From the NCBI GenBank assembly GCA_900473185.1, contig UCKU01000009.1, positions 124,001 through 188,000 of the forward strand: a DNA stretch of 64,000 nucleotides, given 5' to 3'. Below the pieces are notes generated by a model. It saw only the letters and a program-made list of their open reading frames with translations, was not told the DNA's origin and searched no databases. Below are positions 25,005-34,783 of the stretch, piece after piece. The position numbers and the translations under genes are program-made. How positions within the stretch are numbered: the first letter of the stretch is position 1; each line of letters begins with the position of its first letter. This DNA comes from Hyphomicrobiales bacterium (GTDB lineage Bacteria; Pseudomonadota; Alphaproteobacteria; Rhizobiales; Rhizobiaceae).

Positions 25005-25508
25005 TCAAAGCGGTCGCGACATGAAGACTTCGGTGTGGCTGATTTCGGCCGGCACGCTGTGAAAAGGCGGGCAATGGGTAAAGCCGAAGGATTCGTAGAG
25101 GGAAAGTGCGCTCTTCAGATAGGCGGCGGTATTGACGAGCATGGTGGGGCGGCCGCTCTTTTTTGCTTCCTCGAACACCCGCCGCATCAGCACATTGCCG
25201 ATGCCCCGGCCGCGAAAGGCGGGGTCCACGTAGAATTTATGGATCTCCATGGCATCAGTCTCGAATGGTGCGAGCGCGATGCAGCCTGCCGGTGCTCCCT
25301 CCCATCTGGCGAGGAACATCATCGCTCCGTCGGAGCTGTATTTCCGGGCGAGGCTTTCATGATTTTCGCCGTGAAAAAGCGTCATGACAATCTCGGCAGG
25401 AACGCCATGATCACGTCCCATCTCCACATCCAGGGCACCGAGCGCCTCGCAGAAGCCGGCAGCGATGACGAAATCCTCTCTGCTGCCTGCCCTTGAAACG
25501 GAAATCAT
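25005..25508 (-). CDS. GNAT-family N-acetyltransferase
   Basis: A 167-residue acetyltransferase. The acetyl-CoA site is clear: MEIHKFYVDPAFRGRGIGNV (motif A, RGRGIG), then LMRRVFEEAKKSGRP and the motif B end ALSLYESFGFTHC. The substrate, an amine on a small molecule or protein, is unknown. The start is the ATG at 25508 (MISVSRAGSREDF); longer open frame upstream is not family-like. It faces away from the ABC-F gene with about 380 bases between. Confidence 0.87.
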   Translation of the reverse strand: MISVSRAGSREDFVIAAGFCEALGALDVEMGRDHGVPAEIVMTLFHGENHESLARKYSSDGAMMFLARWEGAPAGCIALAPFETDAMEIHKFYVDPAFRGRGIGNVLMRRVFEEAKKSGRPTMLVNTAAYLKSALSLYESFGFTHCPPFHSVPAEISHTEVFMSRPL

Positions 25509-25890
25509 CCCACGTCCCCCGATCCCGGATGATGAAGGCCTTTCATACCATCTGAGCGTGTTTACTGCCATCGTGATCCCTTGTTTCCAGCCGCAAGCAA
25601 TGGTATTTCCTTCCTGCAACCGAGAAAAAAGGAGGGCTGCGCGTGAATATGTATTTCCGGCATCATCGCCAGCGTGGCCCAGTCAACGCCCTGCAGATGC
25701 GTTTGCAGGGCTGACCAGAGACCGTTTCTCACAAATCTCTTCCTGGTCCGCCCCTTGTGGCACTGCTGCACCTGAATGCCCGCCGTTCAAGCTGCAAGCA
25801 TTTCATAATCCGCCAAGCATAACGCGCTTTTCCGTTGATGGCTGGAAGCCCCGGATATGCGCGATCGCTTGGCAAGACCAGGATACGATC
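25509..25890. other. Intergenic region upstream of the ABC-F gene
   Basis: A 382-base gap between divergent GNAT and ABC-F genes. It carries a perfect 8-bp hairpin, GCCCTGCA (25688-25695) with TGCAGGGC (25704-25711). This could be a leader structure; ABC-F genes are often controlled by attenuation, but no T tract follows it. I see no convincing small gene. Promoters for both genes should lie here. Confidence 0.4.
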
Positions 25891-27408
25891 ATGACCCTCA
25901 TCAATATCCGCAATCTCGGCATCGTGCTGTCCGCGCCGCTGTTTTCGAAGCTCAATCTCGTCGTCAATGCCGGCGACCGGATCGGCCTCGTGGCGGCGAA
26001 CGGGCGCGGCAAATCCACCCTGCTCAACCTCATGACGGGCAAGCTGGAACCGACCGAAGGCGAGATCACCAGGGCGCGCGGGCTCACCATCGGCCATGTG
26101 GAGCAGAATGTGCCGCCGGCACTTCTCGACGCCAGTTTCCGTGATGCCGTGCTTCTCGCCCTTCCTCCTGATCAGGCTGACGGCGAAAGCTGGCGTGCGG
26201 ATGTTGTGCTGGAATCGCTCGAAGTGCCCGAGGAGTTGCGTGAGCGGCCGCTCCGACAGCTCAGCGGCGGCTGGCAGCGGCTGGCACTGATCGCCCGCAC
26301 CTCAGTGAACGAACCGGACGTGCTGCTGCTCGACGAACCGACCAACCATCTCGATCTCGAAAAGATCGCGCAGGTGGAAAATTGGCTGAACGCACTGCCG
26401 CGCGATACGCCTGTGATCATCTCCAGCCATGACCGCGCCTTCCTCGATGCGACGACCAACCGGACGCTCTTCCTGCGGCCGGAGCAATCGCCGGTCTTCT
26501 CCCTGCCGTATAGCCGGGCGAGAGCGGCACTCGACGAGGCGGATGCCTCCGATGCGCGGCGCTACGAGAAGGATATGAAGACGGTCGAACAGTTGCGCAA
26601 GCAGGCGGCCAAGCTCAACAATATCGGCATCAATTCCGGCAGCGACCTGCTGGTGGTGAAGACGAAGCAGTTGAAACAGCGTGCCGAAAAGCTTGAGGAA
26701 ACCGCAAAGCCCGCCCATCTGGAGCGTTCGGCAGGTGCGATCCGTCTCGCCAACCGCGGCACGCATGCCAAGGTTCTGGTGGCGCTCGAGGATGCAGAGG
26801 TCACGACGCCTGACGGCACGGTGCTTTTCCGCACGGGAAAGCAGTTCATCTGCCAGGGCGACCGCATCGTGCTGCTCGGCCTCAACGGCGCCGGCAAGTC
26901 GCGGTTCGTCTCCATGCTGCGGGCGGCGATCGCCGAGCCGGAAACGGCCAAAGCCGGCATCAAGGCCACGCCCTCGCTGGTGCTCGGTTATGGCGACCAA
27001 CTGCTTGCCGATCTCAGCGATGCCGACACACCGCTGCAGACGATCATCCGCCGCTTCGATGTCGGCGACCAGCGGGCACGCTCACTGCTTGCCGGCGCCG
27101 GCATGACGATCGAGATGCAGGGCAAGCCGGTGAAGCTGCTCTCCGGCGGCCAGAAGGCGCGGCTCGGCATGCTGGTGCTGCGGTTGACGCAGCCGAATTT
27201 CTACCTGCTGGACGAACCCACCAACCATCTCGACATCGAGGGGCAGGAGGCGCTGGAAAGCGAGTTGATGGCACATGAGGCGAGCTGCCTGCTCGTCTCC
27301 CACGATCGCAGCTTCGTGCGCGCCGTCGGCAATCGCTTCTGGCTGATCGAGCGCAAGAAGCTTGTGGAGGTAGAGAGCCCGGAAGGGTTCTTCGCGAGTG
27401 TGGGATAG
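25891..27408 (+). CDS. ABC-F family ATPase (ribosome-associated type)
   Basis: A 505-residue protein with two nucleotide-binding domains and no membrane segment, as in the ABC-F class. NBD1: NGRGKSTLLNLMTGKL, signature QLSGGWQRLALIAR, Walker B VLLLDEPTNHLDLE. The charged inter-domain linker (about 220-300) contains YEKDMKTVEQLRKQAAKL. NBD2: LNGAGKSRFV, signature LLSGGQKARLGML and YLLDEPTNHLDIE. Its second Walker A ends GKSR instead of GKST/S, and the first Gly of Walker A in NBD1 is Ala. ABC-F proteins bind the ribosome and modulate translation or antibiotic resistance. The ATG at 25891 has AGGA upstream. Confidence 0.9.
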   Translation: MTLINIRNLGIVLSAPLFSKLNLVVNAGDRIGLVAANGRGKSTLLNLMTGKLEPTEGEITRARGLTIGHVEQNVPPALLDASFRDAVLLALPPDQADGESWRADVVLESLEVPEELRERPLRQLSGGWQRLALIARTSVNEPDVLLLDEPTNHLDLEKIAQVENWLNALPRDTPVIISSHDRAFLDATTNRTLFLRPEQSPVFSLPYSRARAALDEADASDARRYEKDMKTVEQLRKQAAKLNNIGINSGSDLLVVKTKQLKQRAEKLEETAKPAHLERSAGAIRLANRGTHAKVLVALEDAEVTTPDGTVLFRTGKQFICQGDRIVLLGLNGAGKSRFVSMLRAAIAEPETAKAGIKATPSLVLGYGDQLLADLSDADTPLQTIIRRFDVGDQRARSLLAGAGMTIEMQGKPVKLLSGGQKARLGMLVLRLTQPNFYLLDEPTNHLDIEGQEALESELMAHEASCLLVSHDRSFVRAVGNRFWLIERKKLVEVESPEGFFASVG

Positions 27409-27415
27409 CCAGCAC

Positions 27416-27447
27416 GAGGGCTGCAAACGAGACCGTTTGCAACCCTC
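27416..27447. terminator. Hairpin between ABC-F and VOC genes
   Basis: GAGGGCTGCAAACG (27416-27429) pairs with CGTTTGCAACCCTC (27434-27447) with one mismatch and an AGAC loop. It starts eight bases after the ABC-F stop and is followed by ATTTCTTG. It probably serves both convergent genes. Confidence 0.75.
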
Positions 27448-27457
27448 ATTTCTTGCG

Positions 27458-28234
27458 CTAACGCTTACCTGCGGACAGGCAGAAAAACGCCCCTTGCGGA
27501 TCCACCGCCTGGCAGATCCAGGCGCCGGGGACTTCCATGGGACCGTTGACGACCTTGCCGCCGCCGGCGTTGATGCGGTCGATCGCGGCATCAAGCGTCG
27601 GCACGGTGAAATAATAGGACCAGAAAGACATGCCGACTTCAGGCGGGCGGGTCATCATGCCGCCGGTCTGTTTTCCGTGTTCGGCGAAGATGTGGTAGAC
27701 GCCCATCGGGCCCATATCGAAGTCCTGATCCTTCGTCCAGCCGAAGAGCTTGGCATAGAAGGCGAAAGCCTTGGCGCCGTCATTGGCGTAGAGTTCGCGC
27801 CAGCCGACATGGCCGGGCGTGTCGGAAGGTAGTTCCGGTGGCGGATTTTCCATCGGCACCGTCGTCATGATGCAGAGCACCGCTCCATCAGGATCGGCCA
27901 CGACCGCAAAGCGGCCTATGCCTGGAATATCCGCCGGCTGACGGCGGACGGTACCGCCATTTGCCGAGAAGTCGCGCGCCGACTGATCGACATTGTCGAC
28001 GGCGACGTAACCGGTCCAGTTCGGCGGAATGCCCTGCCCTTCCAGCTCGGCCGGAAAAGGCATCATGCCGGCGACCCTGACGCCGTTTGCTTCGAAGATG
28101 GTGTATTCCGGCTGGTCTGCCGCCGGCATTTTGCTCCACGTCCAGCCGACGACCGAGCCATAGAATCTCGCCGCCGCATCGGGGTCCGGCGTCATCAGTT
28201 CGCACCATATGAACTTGCCATGCGTATTGGACAT
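27458..28234 (-). CDS. Two-domain VOC-family (glyoxalase-like) protein
   Basis: A 258-residue protein with two vicinal-oxygen-chelate repeats. Repeat 1 begins GKFIWCELMTPDPDAAARFY and repeat 2 GHVGWRELYANDGAKAFAFY; each has the GWT turn (VVGWTWSKM, LFGWTKDQD). The possible metal-side residues are E in CELMT/RELYA and those at the repeat ends. Members include glyoxalases, antibiotic-binding proteins and dioxygenases, so the reaction is unknown. GGAGAA precedes the ATG. It is the third gene of a probable operon with the DUF899 and DUF1579 genes, separated from the latter by a repeat element. Confidence 0.87.
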   Translation of the reverse strand: MSNTHGKFIWCELMTPDPDAAARFYGSVVGWTWSKMPAADQPEYTIFEANGVRVAGMMPFPAELEGQGIPPNWTGYVAVDNVDQSARDFSANGGTVRRQPADIPGIGRFAVVADPDGAVLCIMTTVPMENPPPELPSDTPGHVGWRELYANDGAKAFAFYAKLFGWTKDQDFDMGPMGVYHIFAEHGKQTGGMMTRPPEVGMSFWSYYFTVPTLDAAIDRINAGGGKVVNGPMEVPGAWICQAVDPQGAFFCLSAGKR

Positions 28235-28269
28235 CGTGTTCTCCTCGGTCCACGCTTGAGTTCTATCTC

Positions 28270-28330
28270 TTTGTTTTCACGCAATTCCGAACGCAAAACC
28301 GCTCTGGCACTTTTGCCGGAATTGCTCTTG
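28270..28330. repeat. Palindromic repeat, single-module variant (copy C)
   Basis: GCAATTCCG (28281-28289) pairs with CGGAATTGC (28317-28325), enclosing ACGCAAAACCGCT and CACTTTTGC. The interior matches module 2 of copies A and B (GCAAAACCGC, CAC-CTTTTGC-type), while the stem sequence differs. It lies between the DUF1579 and VOC genes. Confidence 0.65.
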
Positions 28331-28346
28331 ATGTGCCCCGGCGATT

Positions 28347-28811
28347 TCAGGCCTTGCGGGTATATTTGACTTCCATGAACTGCTTCCAGGTGCCGTCAGC
28401 TTCCTTGACGCTCGATGTGAAGGTTCTGACGTTGTCGTCGAGAAAGGCGATCTGTTCGCGATAGTCGGCAAGGCCGTCGCCTTCGAAAGCCGGCCCCCTG
28501 GTGTAGAGCGACAGCACATTGCCCGAGGGTTCGATCTCACCCTCATAGGTCCACATGTAGTCCATCATCGAGCCGATCCAGCTGCCGACATATTTGCCTT
28601 TGCTCGGGTCGTAGCCGAGGGTCAGGATCGTTGTCGCCTGCTTGCCGTCGGTCATTTCACCGGCTCCTTCGGCAACGAACCAGATGCCTTGCAGGGAGCG
28701 CACGGTCTCATCCCAAGGCTTGTCGCCGGTCATGTCTGAAGCGGCGACGGTCCAGTGACCGACCATTCTCTCCAGGAAAGCATGCTCCTTCAGCACTTCA
28801 GCAGTCTTCAT
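28347..28811 (-). CDS. DUF1579 family protein
   Basis: A 154-residue protein of the DUF1579 family, a lipocalin-like beta-barrel. Visible segments are HAFLERMVGHWTVAAS, QGIWFVAEGAGEMTDGKQ, LTLGYDPSKGKYVGSWIGSM and YTRGPAFEGDGLADYREQ. No signal peptide. GGAGGAGAAGG precedes the ATG. It follows the DUF899 gene by 33 bases and should be cotranscribed. This pairing with DUF899 and VOC genes is common in soil proteobacteria and suggests a detoxification module, but the function is not known. Confidence 0.87.
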   Translation of the reverse strand: MKTAEVLKEHAFLERMVGHWTVAASDMTGDKPWDETVRSLQGIWFVAEGAGEMTDGKQATTILTLGYDPSKGKYVGSWIGSMMDYMWTYEGEIEPSGNVLSLYTRGPAFEGDGLADYREQIAFLDDNVRTFTSSVKEADGTWKQFMEVKYTRKA

Positions 28812-28844
28812 CGTCCTTCTCCTCCGGATGATGGATGGCTGGGT

Positions 28845-29588
28845 CTAGTGGCAGCTAGATGAGGCTTGGGGGGCTTCCTCATATTCATCGTGACGCTTCA
28901 CGAAATCCATGGTCGAATCTTCGTTGCGGCCCTTGGGTGCGTGATCCAGGATCATCAGCGTACCGAGGATTTCTTCCGCGCCGCGGGCATAGCTCGAATA
29001 GGTATGGAACACTTCGCCCTTCTCATTCCGGTAAAAGGCCGAAAGTCCGGGCAGCTCGTCATTGGCGTCAGAGGGCGCTGTCGGAGAGAAATTATAAAAG
29101 ACCTTGTCTTTGGCAAGGTCCTCAGGCGTGAAAGATACGTGATAATCGAAGTTGAAATCACTGCCGAAGGACGAGACCCACGGGAATTTCCAGCCCATGC
29201 GCTGCTTGTAGGCCTCGATCTTGGCAAGCGGTGCGCGGGCGACGGCAACAAGAGTAACGTCGTGGTGGTTCAAATGCGGCAGCGTGCCGTCGAGATGATC
29301 GGCGAGGAACGAACAGCCGGGGCAACCGGCCTCCCATTCAGGGCCGAACATGAAGTGATAGACCATGAGCTGGCTGCGGCCATCGAATAGGTCGGCGAGC
29401 GATTTCGGCCCCTGAGGCGTGTCGAACGTATAGTCCTTGTCGACTTTCACCCAGGGCAAAGCCGTGCGCTCGGCATTCACCTTGTCTCTGAGATGGGTCG
29501 CCTCTTTCTCTCTCAAGAGCAAGGCTCGGCGGGCTTCAAGCCATTCCTCGCGGGAAACGACGGGATTTTGGGTAACCTTGTTCAACAT
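28845..29588 (-). CDS. DUF899 thioredoxin-fold protein
   Basis: A 247-residue protein of the DUF899 family. The thioredoxin-like part carries MFGPEWEAGCPGCSFLADHL, with a C-P-G-C motif, which suggests thiol redox activity. Other family segments are VSREEWLEARRALLLREKEA, FDTPQGPKSLADLFDGRSQL and HTYSSYARGAEEILGTLMIL. GGAGGAGGGC precedes the ATG. It heads the DUF899-DUF1579-VOC operon and is divergent from a MarR regulator. The substrate is unknown. Confidence 0.87.
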   Translation of the reverse strand: MLNKVTQNPVVSREEWLEARRALLLREKEATHLRDKVNAERTALPWVKVDKDYTFDTPQGPKSLADLFDGRSQLMVYHFMFGPEWEAGCPGCSFLADHLDGTLPHLNHHDVTLVAVARAPLAKIEAYKQRMGWKFPWVSSFGSDFNFDYHVSFTPEDLAKDKVFYNFSPTAPSDANDELPGLSAFYRNEKGEVFHTYSSYARGAEEILGTLMILDHAPKGRNEDSTMDFVKRHDEYEEAPQASSSCH

Positions 29589-29655
29589 GATCTACGCCCT
29601 CCTCCGGCGCGGCCGGCATTTTCCGGCAGATAGTCTCCTCTTCTTGACTAAATAC

Positions 29656-29667
29656 ATTGATATCAAT
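29656..29667. promoter_or_regulatory. Perfect palindrome between DUF899 operon and marR
   Basis: ATTGATATCAAT is a perfect 12-base dyad lying 12 bases before the marR start and 68 before the DUF899 gene. A TTGACT -35-like element is just beside it. It is a good candidate MarR operator controlling both directions. Confidence 0.6.
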
Positions 29668-29678
29668 AGAAGTAGATC

Positions 29679-30125
29679 ATGTCAAACTCGATCGCGATTC
29701 CTTTTTCCACGACGCTTATGGTGCGGGATACGTGCCTGTGCCTGCATGTGCAGCGCGCCGCCCGTGCGCTCGCAAGGCTGTTCGACGATGCACTGCGGCC
29801 CGTCGGCCTCACCAACGGCCAGTTCTCCCTGCTGATGTCCCTGAACCGGCCGGAACCGCCACCGATGGGACCGGTCGCAAGCCTGCTCGCCATGGATCAG
29901 ACAACGCTGACGGCGGCACTGAAGCCGCTGCAGCGCAAGGGTTTGGTCGATATAGTACCGAACCCGAGGGACCGGCGTGGCCGTCTTCTACGCCTGACGG
30001 ATGACGGGCGGGCAGTCCTGCAACAGGCGCTGCCGATCTGGGAAAGCACGCATGCGGCACTCGAGACGAAATTGCCTGAGGGCAACGGCGATCACCTGAG
30101 ACGCGACCTGCAATACCTAACGTGA
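29679..30125 (+). CDS. MarR-family transcriptional regulator
   Basis: A 148-residue winged-helix regulator. The DNA-binding part is at about 50-110: NGQFSLLMSLNRPEPPPMGP, LLAMDQTTLTAALKPLQRKG, VPNPRDRRGRLLRLTDDGR. Two cysteines, C19 and C21 in RDTCLCLHVQRAARAL, sit in the N-terminal dimerisation helix, where redox-sensing MarR proteins carry theirs. It is divergent from the DUF899 operon with a 12-base palindrome between, so it probably represses that operon in response to a thiol-reactive or oxidising signal. This is inference. Confidence 0.88.
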   Translation: MSNSIAIPFSTTLMVRDTCLCLHVQRAARALARLFDDALRPVGLTNGQFSLLMSLNRPEPPPMGPVASLLAMDQTTLTAALKPLQRKGLVDIVPNPRDRRGRLLRLTDDGRAVLQQALPIWESTHAALETKLPEGNGDHLRRDLQYLT

Positions 30126-30174
30126 CCCTGCAGAGTCCGCATGGGTGGTCGCGAAATTAGCCACAAAAAGCCTA

Positions 30175-30205
30175 TTGACTTAGAGTGCACTCGAAGCCGT
30201 AGCTT
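30175..30205 (+). promoter_or_regulatory. MerR-type promoter with 19-bp spacer and dyad
   Basis: TTGACT (30175-30180) and TAGCTT (30200-30205) are separated by 19 bp, the long spacer typical of MerR-activated promoters. The spacer holds the dyad CTTAGAGTGCACTCGAAG (30179-30196), with a perfect GAGTGCACTC core. The merR start follows 30 bases later. Confidence 0.8.
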
Positions 30206-30596
30206 CCTTGGCGTCGTGACGAAAACAGGTGTTTCATGAAGATCAGTGACCTCGCGAAACGGTCCGGTTTGTCGGCTCATACGCTGCGTTATTACGAGCG
30301 TATCGGCCTGCTCCCCTATGCCGATCGCGACCGATCCGGACAACGCGACTACGACGCTTCCATCCTTTCCTGGATCGAGTTTGTCGGCCGTCTGAAGACG
30401 ACCGGCATGCCGATCCGCGACATGCTCCATTATGCGAAGCTTGCCGATAACGGGAAAGCCACTTTCAGTGAGCGTCGAGAGATGCTTAGGGAGCATCGTG
30501 AGCGTGTCCGGGCCCATGTGGCCGATCTCGAAACCTGCCTTCGCGTCCTCGACGGCAAAATCGCCTCCTATGAAGAGGCGGAAGAAAGGATGAGAG

Positions 30597-31607
<1,011 letters not shown>

Positions 31608-31624
31608 ACATCCGGAAAGTCGAA

Positions 31625-31653
31625 GTCTTCTCCCCAGCCTGTGGGGAGAAGAC
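31625..31653. terminator. Hairpin between aldo/keto reductase and phosphoesterase genes
   Basis: GTCTTCTCCCC and GGGGAGAAGAC form a perfect 11-bp stem with the loop AGCCTGT. It lies between two convergent genes and has no T run. The same CTTCTCCCC/GGGGA-AAGG design recurs at 53597-53620, so it is also a short dispersed repeat. Confidence 0.65.
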
Positions 31654-31671
31654 ATAGCGTTGTCGCGACGA

Positions 31672-33216
31672 TCAGCGCGTCAGATCAAGCGCTGCCGTCA
31701 GGTTGCCCATCGGCGGCTCGCTGTTCAGCGCCAGCGCCTTGTCGCGGGCGAGCAGGCCCGGCAGCACCGGCAGGTCGTAGCGGGCGGTGATCAGGCGCAG
31801 GATCGAAGTCGTATCATACTGGGTATGATCGACCATGCCGCCTTTAGCATAGGGCGAGATGATGAAGGCCGGGATGCGGTTGCCCGGGCCCCAGCGGTCA
31901 GCCTTCGGCGGAGCGACGTGATCCCAGAAGCCGCCGTTTTCGTCATAGGTGACGATGACCAGCATGTGCTCCCATTGCGGGCTCTTTTCGAGATGCGAGA
32001 CCAGGTCAGCGAGGTGCTGGTCGCCGCTCGAAACATCGGCGTAACCGCCATGTTCGTTGAGGTTGCCCTGCGGCTTGTAGAAGGAAACGGCCGGCAGCTT
32101 GCCGTCGTCGATATCCTTGATAAAGGCTTCGCCGCCGAGGCCGCCGTCCTTCAGGTGCTCGGCGCGGGCGGGCGTGCCCGGCGCATAGTTGGCGAAGTAG
32201 TTGAAGGGCTGGTGGTGGAACTGGAAGTTCGGCACCGGCGTGGCATTCTTGCCATCGAGTGCTGCCTGCCAGGCGCCGCTATACCATGCCCAGGTGACGC
32301 CCTTCAGCGACAGCAGGTCGCCGATGGTAATCTCGTGCTGCGGCGGCAGGGTGTTCGGCTGCGAGGGATCGGCATAGGCTGCATCGCCGTCCTTGGCCGG
32401 GGCGTTAGCGCTCGGCTGATAAGGCGGCTGCATGGTGTTGACCGCATGGAAATCCGGCGTGAGGTTGCCGTCGGAGACGAATTTCGGAGCGCCGTCGAGG
32501 GCGGACTTCGGTGCATTGTCGGCAACGGTCAGCGAAATGCCGTCGGCATCGACCTTGGCGATGGTGGGCTTGGCCGGGCTCTTGTCGGCATCGGCATAAT
32601 AGGGCGCACAGGCGCAGATCAGCTGGAAGTGATTGAAGAAGGAGCCGCCGAAACCGCCCTGGAAGAAGTTGTCGGCGAGGACGTATTTCTTGGCGACCTG
32701 CCACATGGGCAGGATCGAGCCGTCATAATGGCCCATGACGAGGCTGCCGGAATCGGCCCAGGCGACGAATTTGTCGTTCTTGCCGCCGTCGATCTGCATC
32801 TGCTCCTGATAAAAACGATGCCAGAGGTCGCGGGTGATGACGTTTGTCGTCTGCGCGAAGCCGTTGGGATCGTCGATCGAGAAGACGGCGTTGGCGAGGT
32901 GAGCGGACTGGGCCTCGGTGACGGCGGGCGTGACACCCTTGGCGGTCAGGCCGCCCCAGGAAGGCGGCAGTTCGGCGAGCGGCGCGCCGTCGCGATCAAG
33001 CTGCCGTGCCTGGCTTTCGCTTGCATTGGCAAGGCCGTTGGCGCCCGGAAAGCTGCCATAGAGGTTATCGAAACTGCGGTTTTCAGCGTAGATGACGACG
33101 ATATTCTGGATCTTGTCCATACCGGCGGGTGCTGCATAGGCGGCCGCGGCTGATACCAGCGGCAGCATGGCCGAGCCGGCCAGCGAAAGATTGCGGAGGA
33201 GATTCAGTCTGGTCAT
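31672..33216 (-). CDS. Acid phosphatase/phospholipase C-family phosphoesterase (secreted)
   Basis: A 514-residue protein of the PF04185 phosphoesterase family (acid phosphatase AcpA / phospholipase C). A signal peptide is visible (LSLAGSAMLPLVSAAAAYAA). Metal and active-site segments are NIVVIYAENRSFDNLYGSFP, DGGKNDKFVAW, QGGFGGSFFNHFQLICACAP, SSGDQHLADLVSHLEKS and VIVTYDENGGFWDHVAPP. It should hydrolyse phosphate esters in the periplasm or outside. I chose the ATG at 33216, with GAGG nine bases upstream, since it starts at the signal peptide. It is divergent from a di-heme peroxidase gene. I see no clear PhoB box in the 211-base gap. Confidence 0.9.
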   Translation of the reverse strand: MTRLNLLRNLSLAGSAMLPLVSAAAAYAAPAGMDKIQNIVVIYAENRSFDNLYGSFPGANGLANASESQARQLDRDGAPLAELPPSWGGLTAKGVTPAVTEAQSAHLANAVFSIDDPNGFAQTTNVITRDLWHRFYQEQMQIDGGKNDKFVAWADSGSLVMGHYDGSILPMWQVAKKYVLADNFFQGGFGGSFFNHFQLICACAPYYADADKSPAKPTIAKVDADGISLTVADNAPKSALDGAPKFVSDGNLTPDFHAVNTMQPPYQPSANAPAKDGDAAYADPSQPNTLPPQHEITIGDLLSLKGVTWAWYSGAWQAALDGKNATPVPNFQFHHQPFNYFANYAPGTPARAEHLKDGGLGGEAFIKDIDDGKLPAVSFYKPQGNLNEHGGYADVSSGDQHLADLVSHLEKSPQWEHMLVIVTYDENGGFWDHVAPPKADRWGPGNRIPAFIISPYAKGGMVDHTQYDTTSILRLITARYDLPVLPGLLARDKALALNSEPPMGNLTAALDLTR

Positions 33217-33427
33217 GGCGGGATACCTCATGGCTAAGGGGGCGTGGCTAGAGGGGCGCCGGGCGGACGTGGAATGGCCAAGCGCAGGCGAGACGCTATT
33301 CCCGCCGTCTATCAACTTTGTGACATCGGGCGGGTTGCGCCTGCGGCCGGTACGCGCGCGTCATCAATCTGTTGCAGTCAGGTTCGATCATGAGGGCCCA
33401 CAATGTTAACCCATTGGAATCCCTGAC

Positions 33428-34726
33428 ATGGCGACGAAGATTATCTGGCTCCTCCGGTCTGGTATGGCGCTCGGTTTGGCGGCGACAGCGCTCGGTTTTG
33501 CCATTCTGCCCCTGCGGCAAAGCAGCGCGGCCGTTGCCGGCGGCGTGCATCCCGGCCCCATGTCGCGGGCGCAAGCCTACGCGCGGGCCGAAGCGCTGAC
33601 GGAACTCGGCCGCAAGATGTTCTCCGACACTTCGCTTTCGGCCTCCGGCGTGCAGGCCTGCGCCTCCTGCCATGATCCGCATCATGGTTTCGCCCCCGCA
33701 TCCGCGACGCCGATCGAAATGGGCGGGCCGCATATGGACCAGCCGGGACTACGCGCCGTGCCGACCTTGCGCTACCTGCAGGCGATACCCTCGTTCACAG
33801 AACATTTCTACGATTCCGAAGACGAAGGCGACGAGAGCGTCGACAACGGGCCAACAGGTGGCCTGACCTGGGACGGGCGCGTGGACCACGGTTACGACCA
33901 GGCGAAGATCCCCCTGCTTTCGCCTTTCGAAATGGGCAACAAGGATGAGGCCCAAGTTGTCGCCTCGCTCAGCAAGGCGGTCTATGCGGAGGATTTCCGG
34001 GAGATTTTTGGCCAGGACATATTCGGCAATGCCAGGGATGCCTTCCAGGGTGCGGTCGAGGCTCTCAGCACCTTCGAGCAGAGCGGCGCGGATTTCTACC
34101 CCTATTCCAGCCGCTATGACGCCTTCCTTGCCGGCAAGGGAACACTGACTATGCAGGAGCTGCATGGGCGTGAACTCTTCGAGGATCCGGCCAAGGGAAA
34201 CTGTTCGAGCTGTCATTTGAGCGAGCCCGCCAATGACGGCGAGCCACCGCAGTTTTCCGACTTCGGCTTCCTGGGGCTGGCGGTGCCGCGGAACATGGCG
34301 ATCCCCGCCAACAGCGACCCTGATTATCACGATCTCGGCCTCTGCGGCCCTCAGCGTACCGACTTCAGGAACCGGCCTGATTATTGCGGCCTGTTCCGCA
34401 CGCCGACGCTGCGCAATGTGGCGCTGAAGAAGAGCTTCTTCCACAATGGCTATTTCCATTCGCTGCGCGATGTCGTTTCCTTCTACGCCACGCGCGACAG
34501 CGATCCCGGCCGCTGGTATCCGAAAAATGCCGATGGCACGATCCGCAAATATGACGATGTTCCACAAGCCTATTGGGACAACCTCAATCAGGATCCGCCC
34601 TTCGGCCGCAAGCCGGGCGACCCGCCGGCGCTGACGGAATCGGAAATCGACGACATCGTCGCGTTCCTCGGAACGCTGACCGATGCGGACCAGCTGCCCG
34701 GCCCGACGCGGCAGGCGGCGCATTAA
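33428..34726 (+). CDS. Di-heme cytochrome c peroxidase/MauG family protein
   Basis: A 432-residue periplasmic protein with an N-terminal hydrophobic export signal (LALGLAATALGFAI region). Two heme c attachment motifs are present: CASCH at residues 78-82 and CSSCH at 259-263. Other family marks are PTLRYLQAIPSFTEHFYDSE, GGLTWDGRVDHG, FRTPTLRNVALKKSFFHNG and EIDDIVAFLGTL. The family covers hydrogen peroxide reductases and MauG-type oxidases; which applies is unclear. A perfect terminator follows the gene. It is divergent from the phosphoesterase gene, though a functional link is not obvious. Confidence 0.9.
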   Translation: MATKIIWLLRSGMALGLAATALGFAILPLRQSSAAVAGGVHPGPMSRAQAYARAEALTELGRKMFSDTSLSASGVQACASCHDPHHGFAPASATPIEMGGPHMDQPGLRAVPTLRYLQAIPSFTEHFYDSEDEGDESVDNGPTGGLTWDGRVDHGYDQAKIPLLSPFEMGNKDEAQVVASLSKAVYAEDFREIFGQDIFGNARDAFQGAVEALSTFEQSGADFYPYSSRYDAFLAGKGTLTMQELHGRELFEDPAKGNCSSCHLSEPANDGEPPQFSDFGFLGLAVPRNMAIPANSDPDYHDLGLCGPQRTDFRNRPDYCGLFRTPTLRNVALKKSFFHNGYFHSLRDVVSFYATRDSDPGRWYPKNADGTIRKYDDVPQAYWDNLNQDPPFGRKPGDPPALTESEIDDIVAFLGTLTDADQLPGPTRQAAH

Positions 34727-34735
34727 TTCAAAAGA

Positions 34736-34766
34736 AAAGGCCGGAGCAATGCTCCGGCCTTTATTC
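34736..34766. terminator. Rho-independent terminator between peroxidase and ohr genes
   Basis: AAAGGCCGGAGC and GCTCCGGCCTTT form a perfect 12-bp stem with loop AAT (34736-34762), followed by ATT. On the minus strand the stem is followed by TTTTC. It works for both convergent genes. Confidence 0.92.
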
Positions 34767-34783
34767 ACTGGTGCTGCAAGTAA

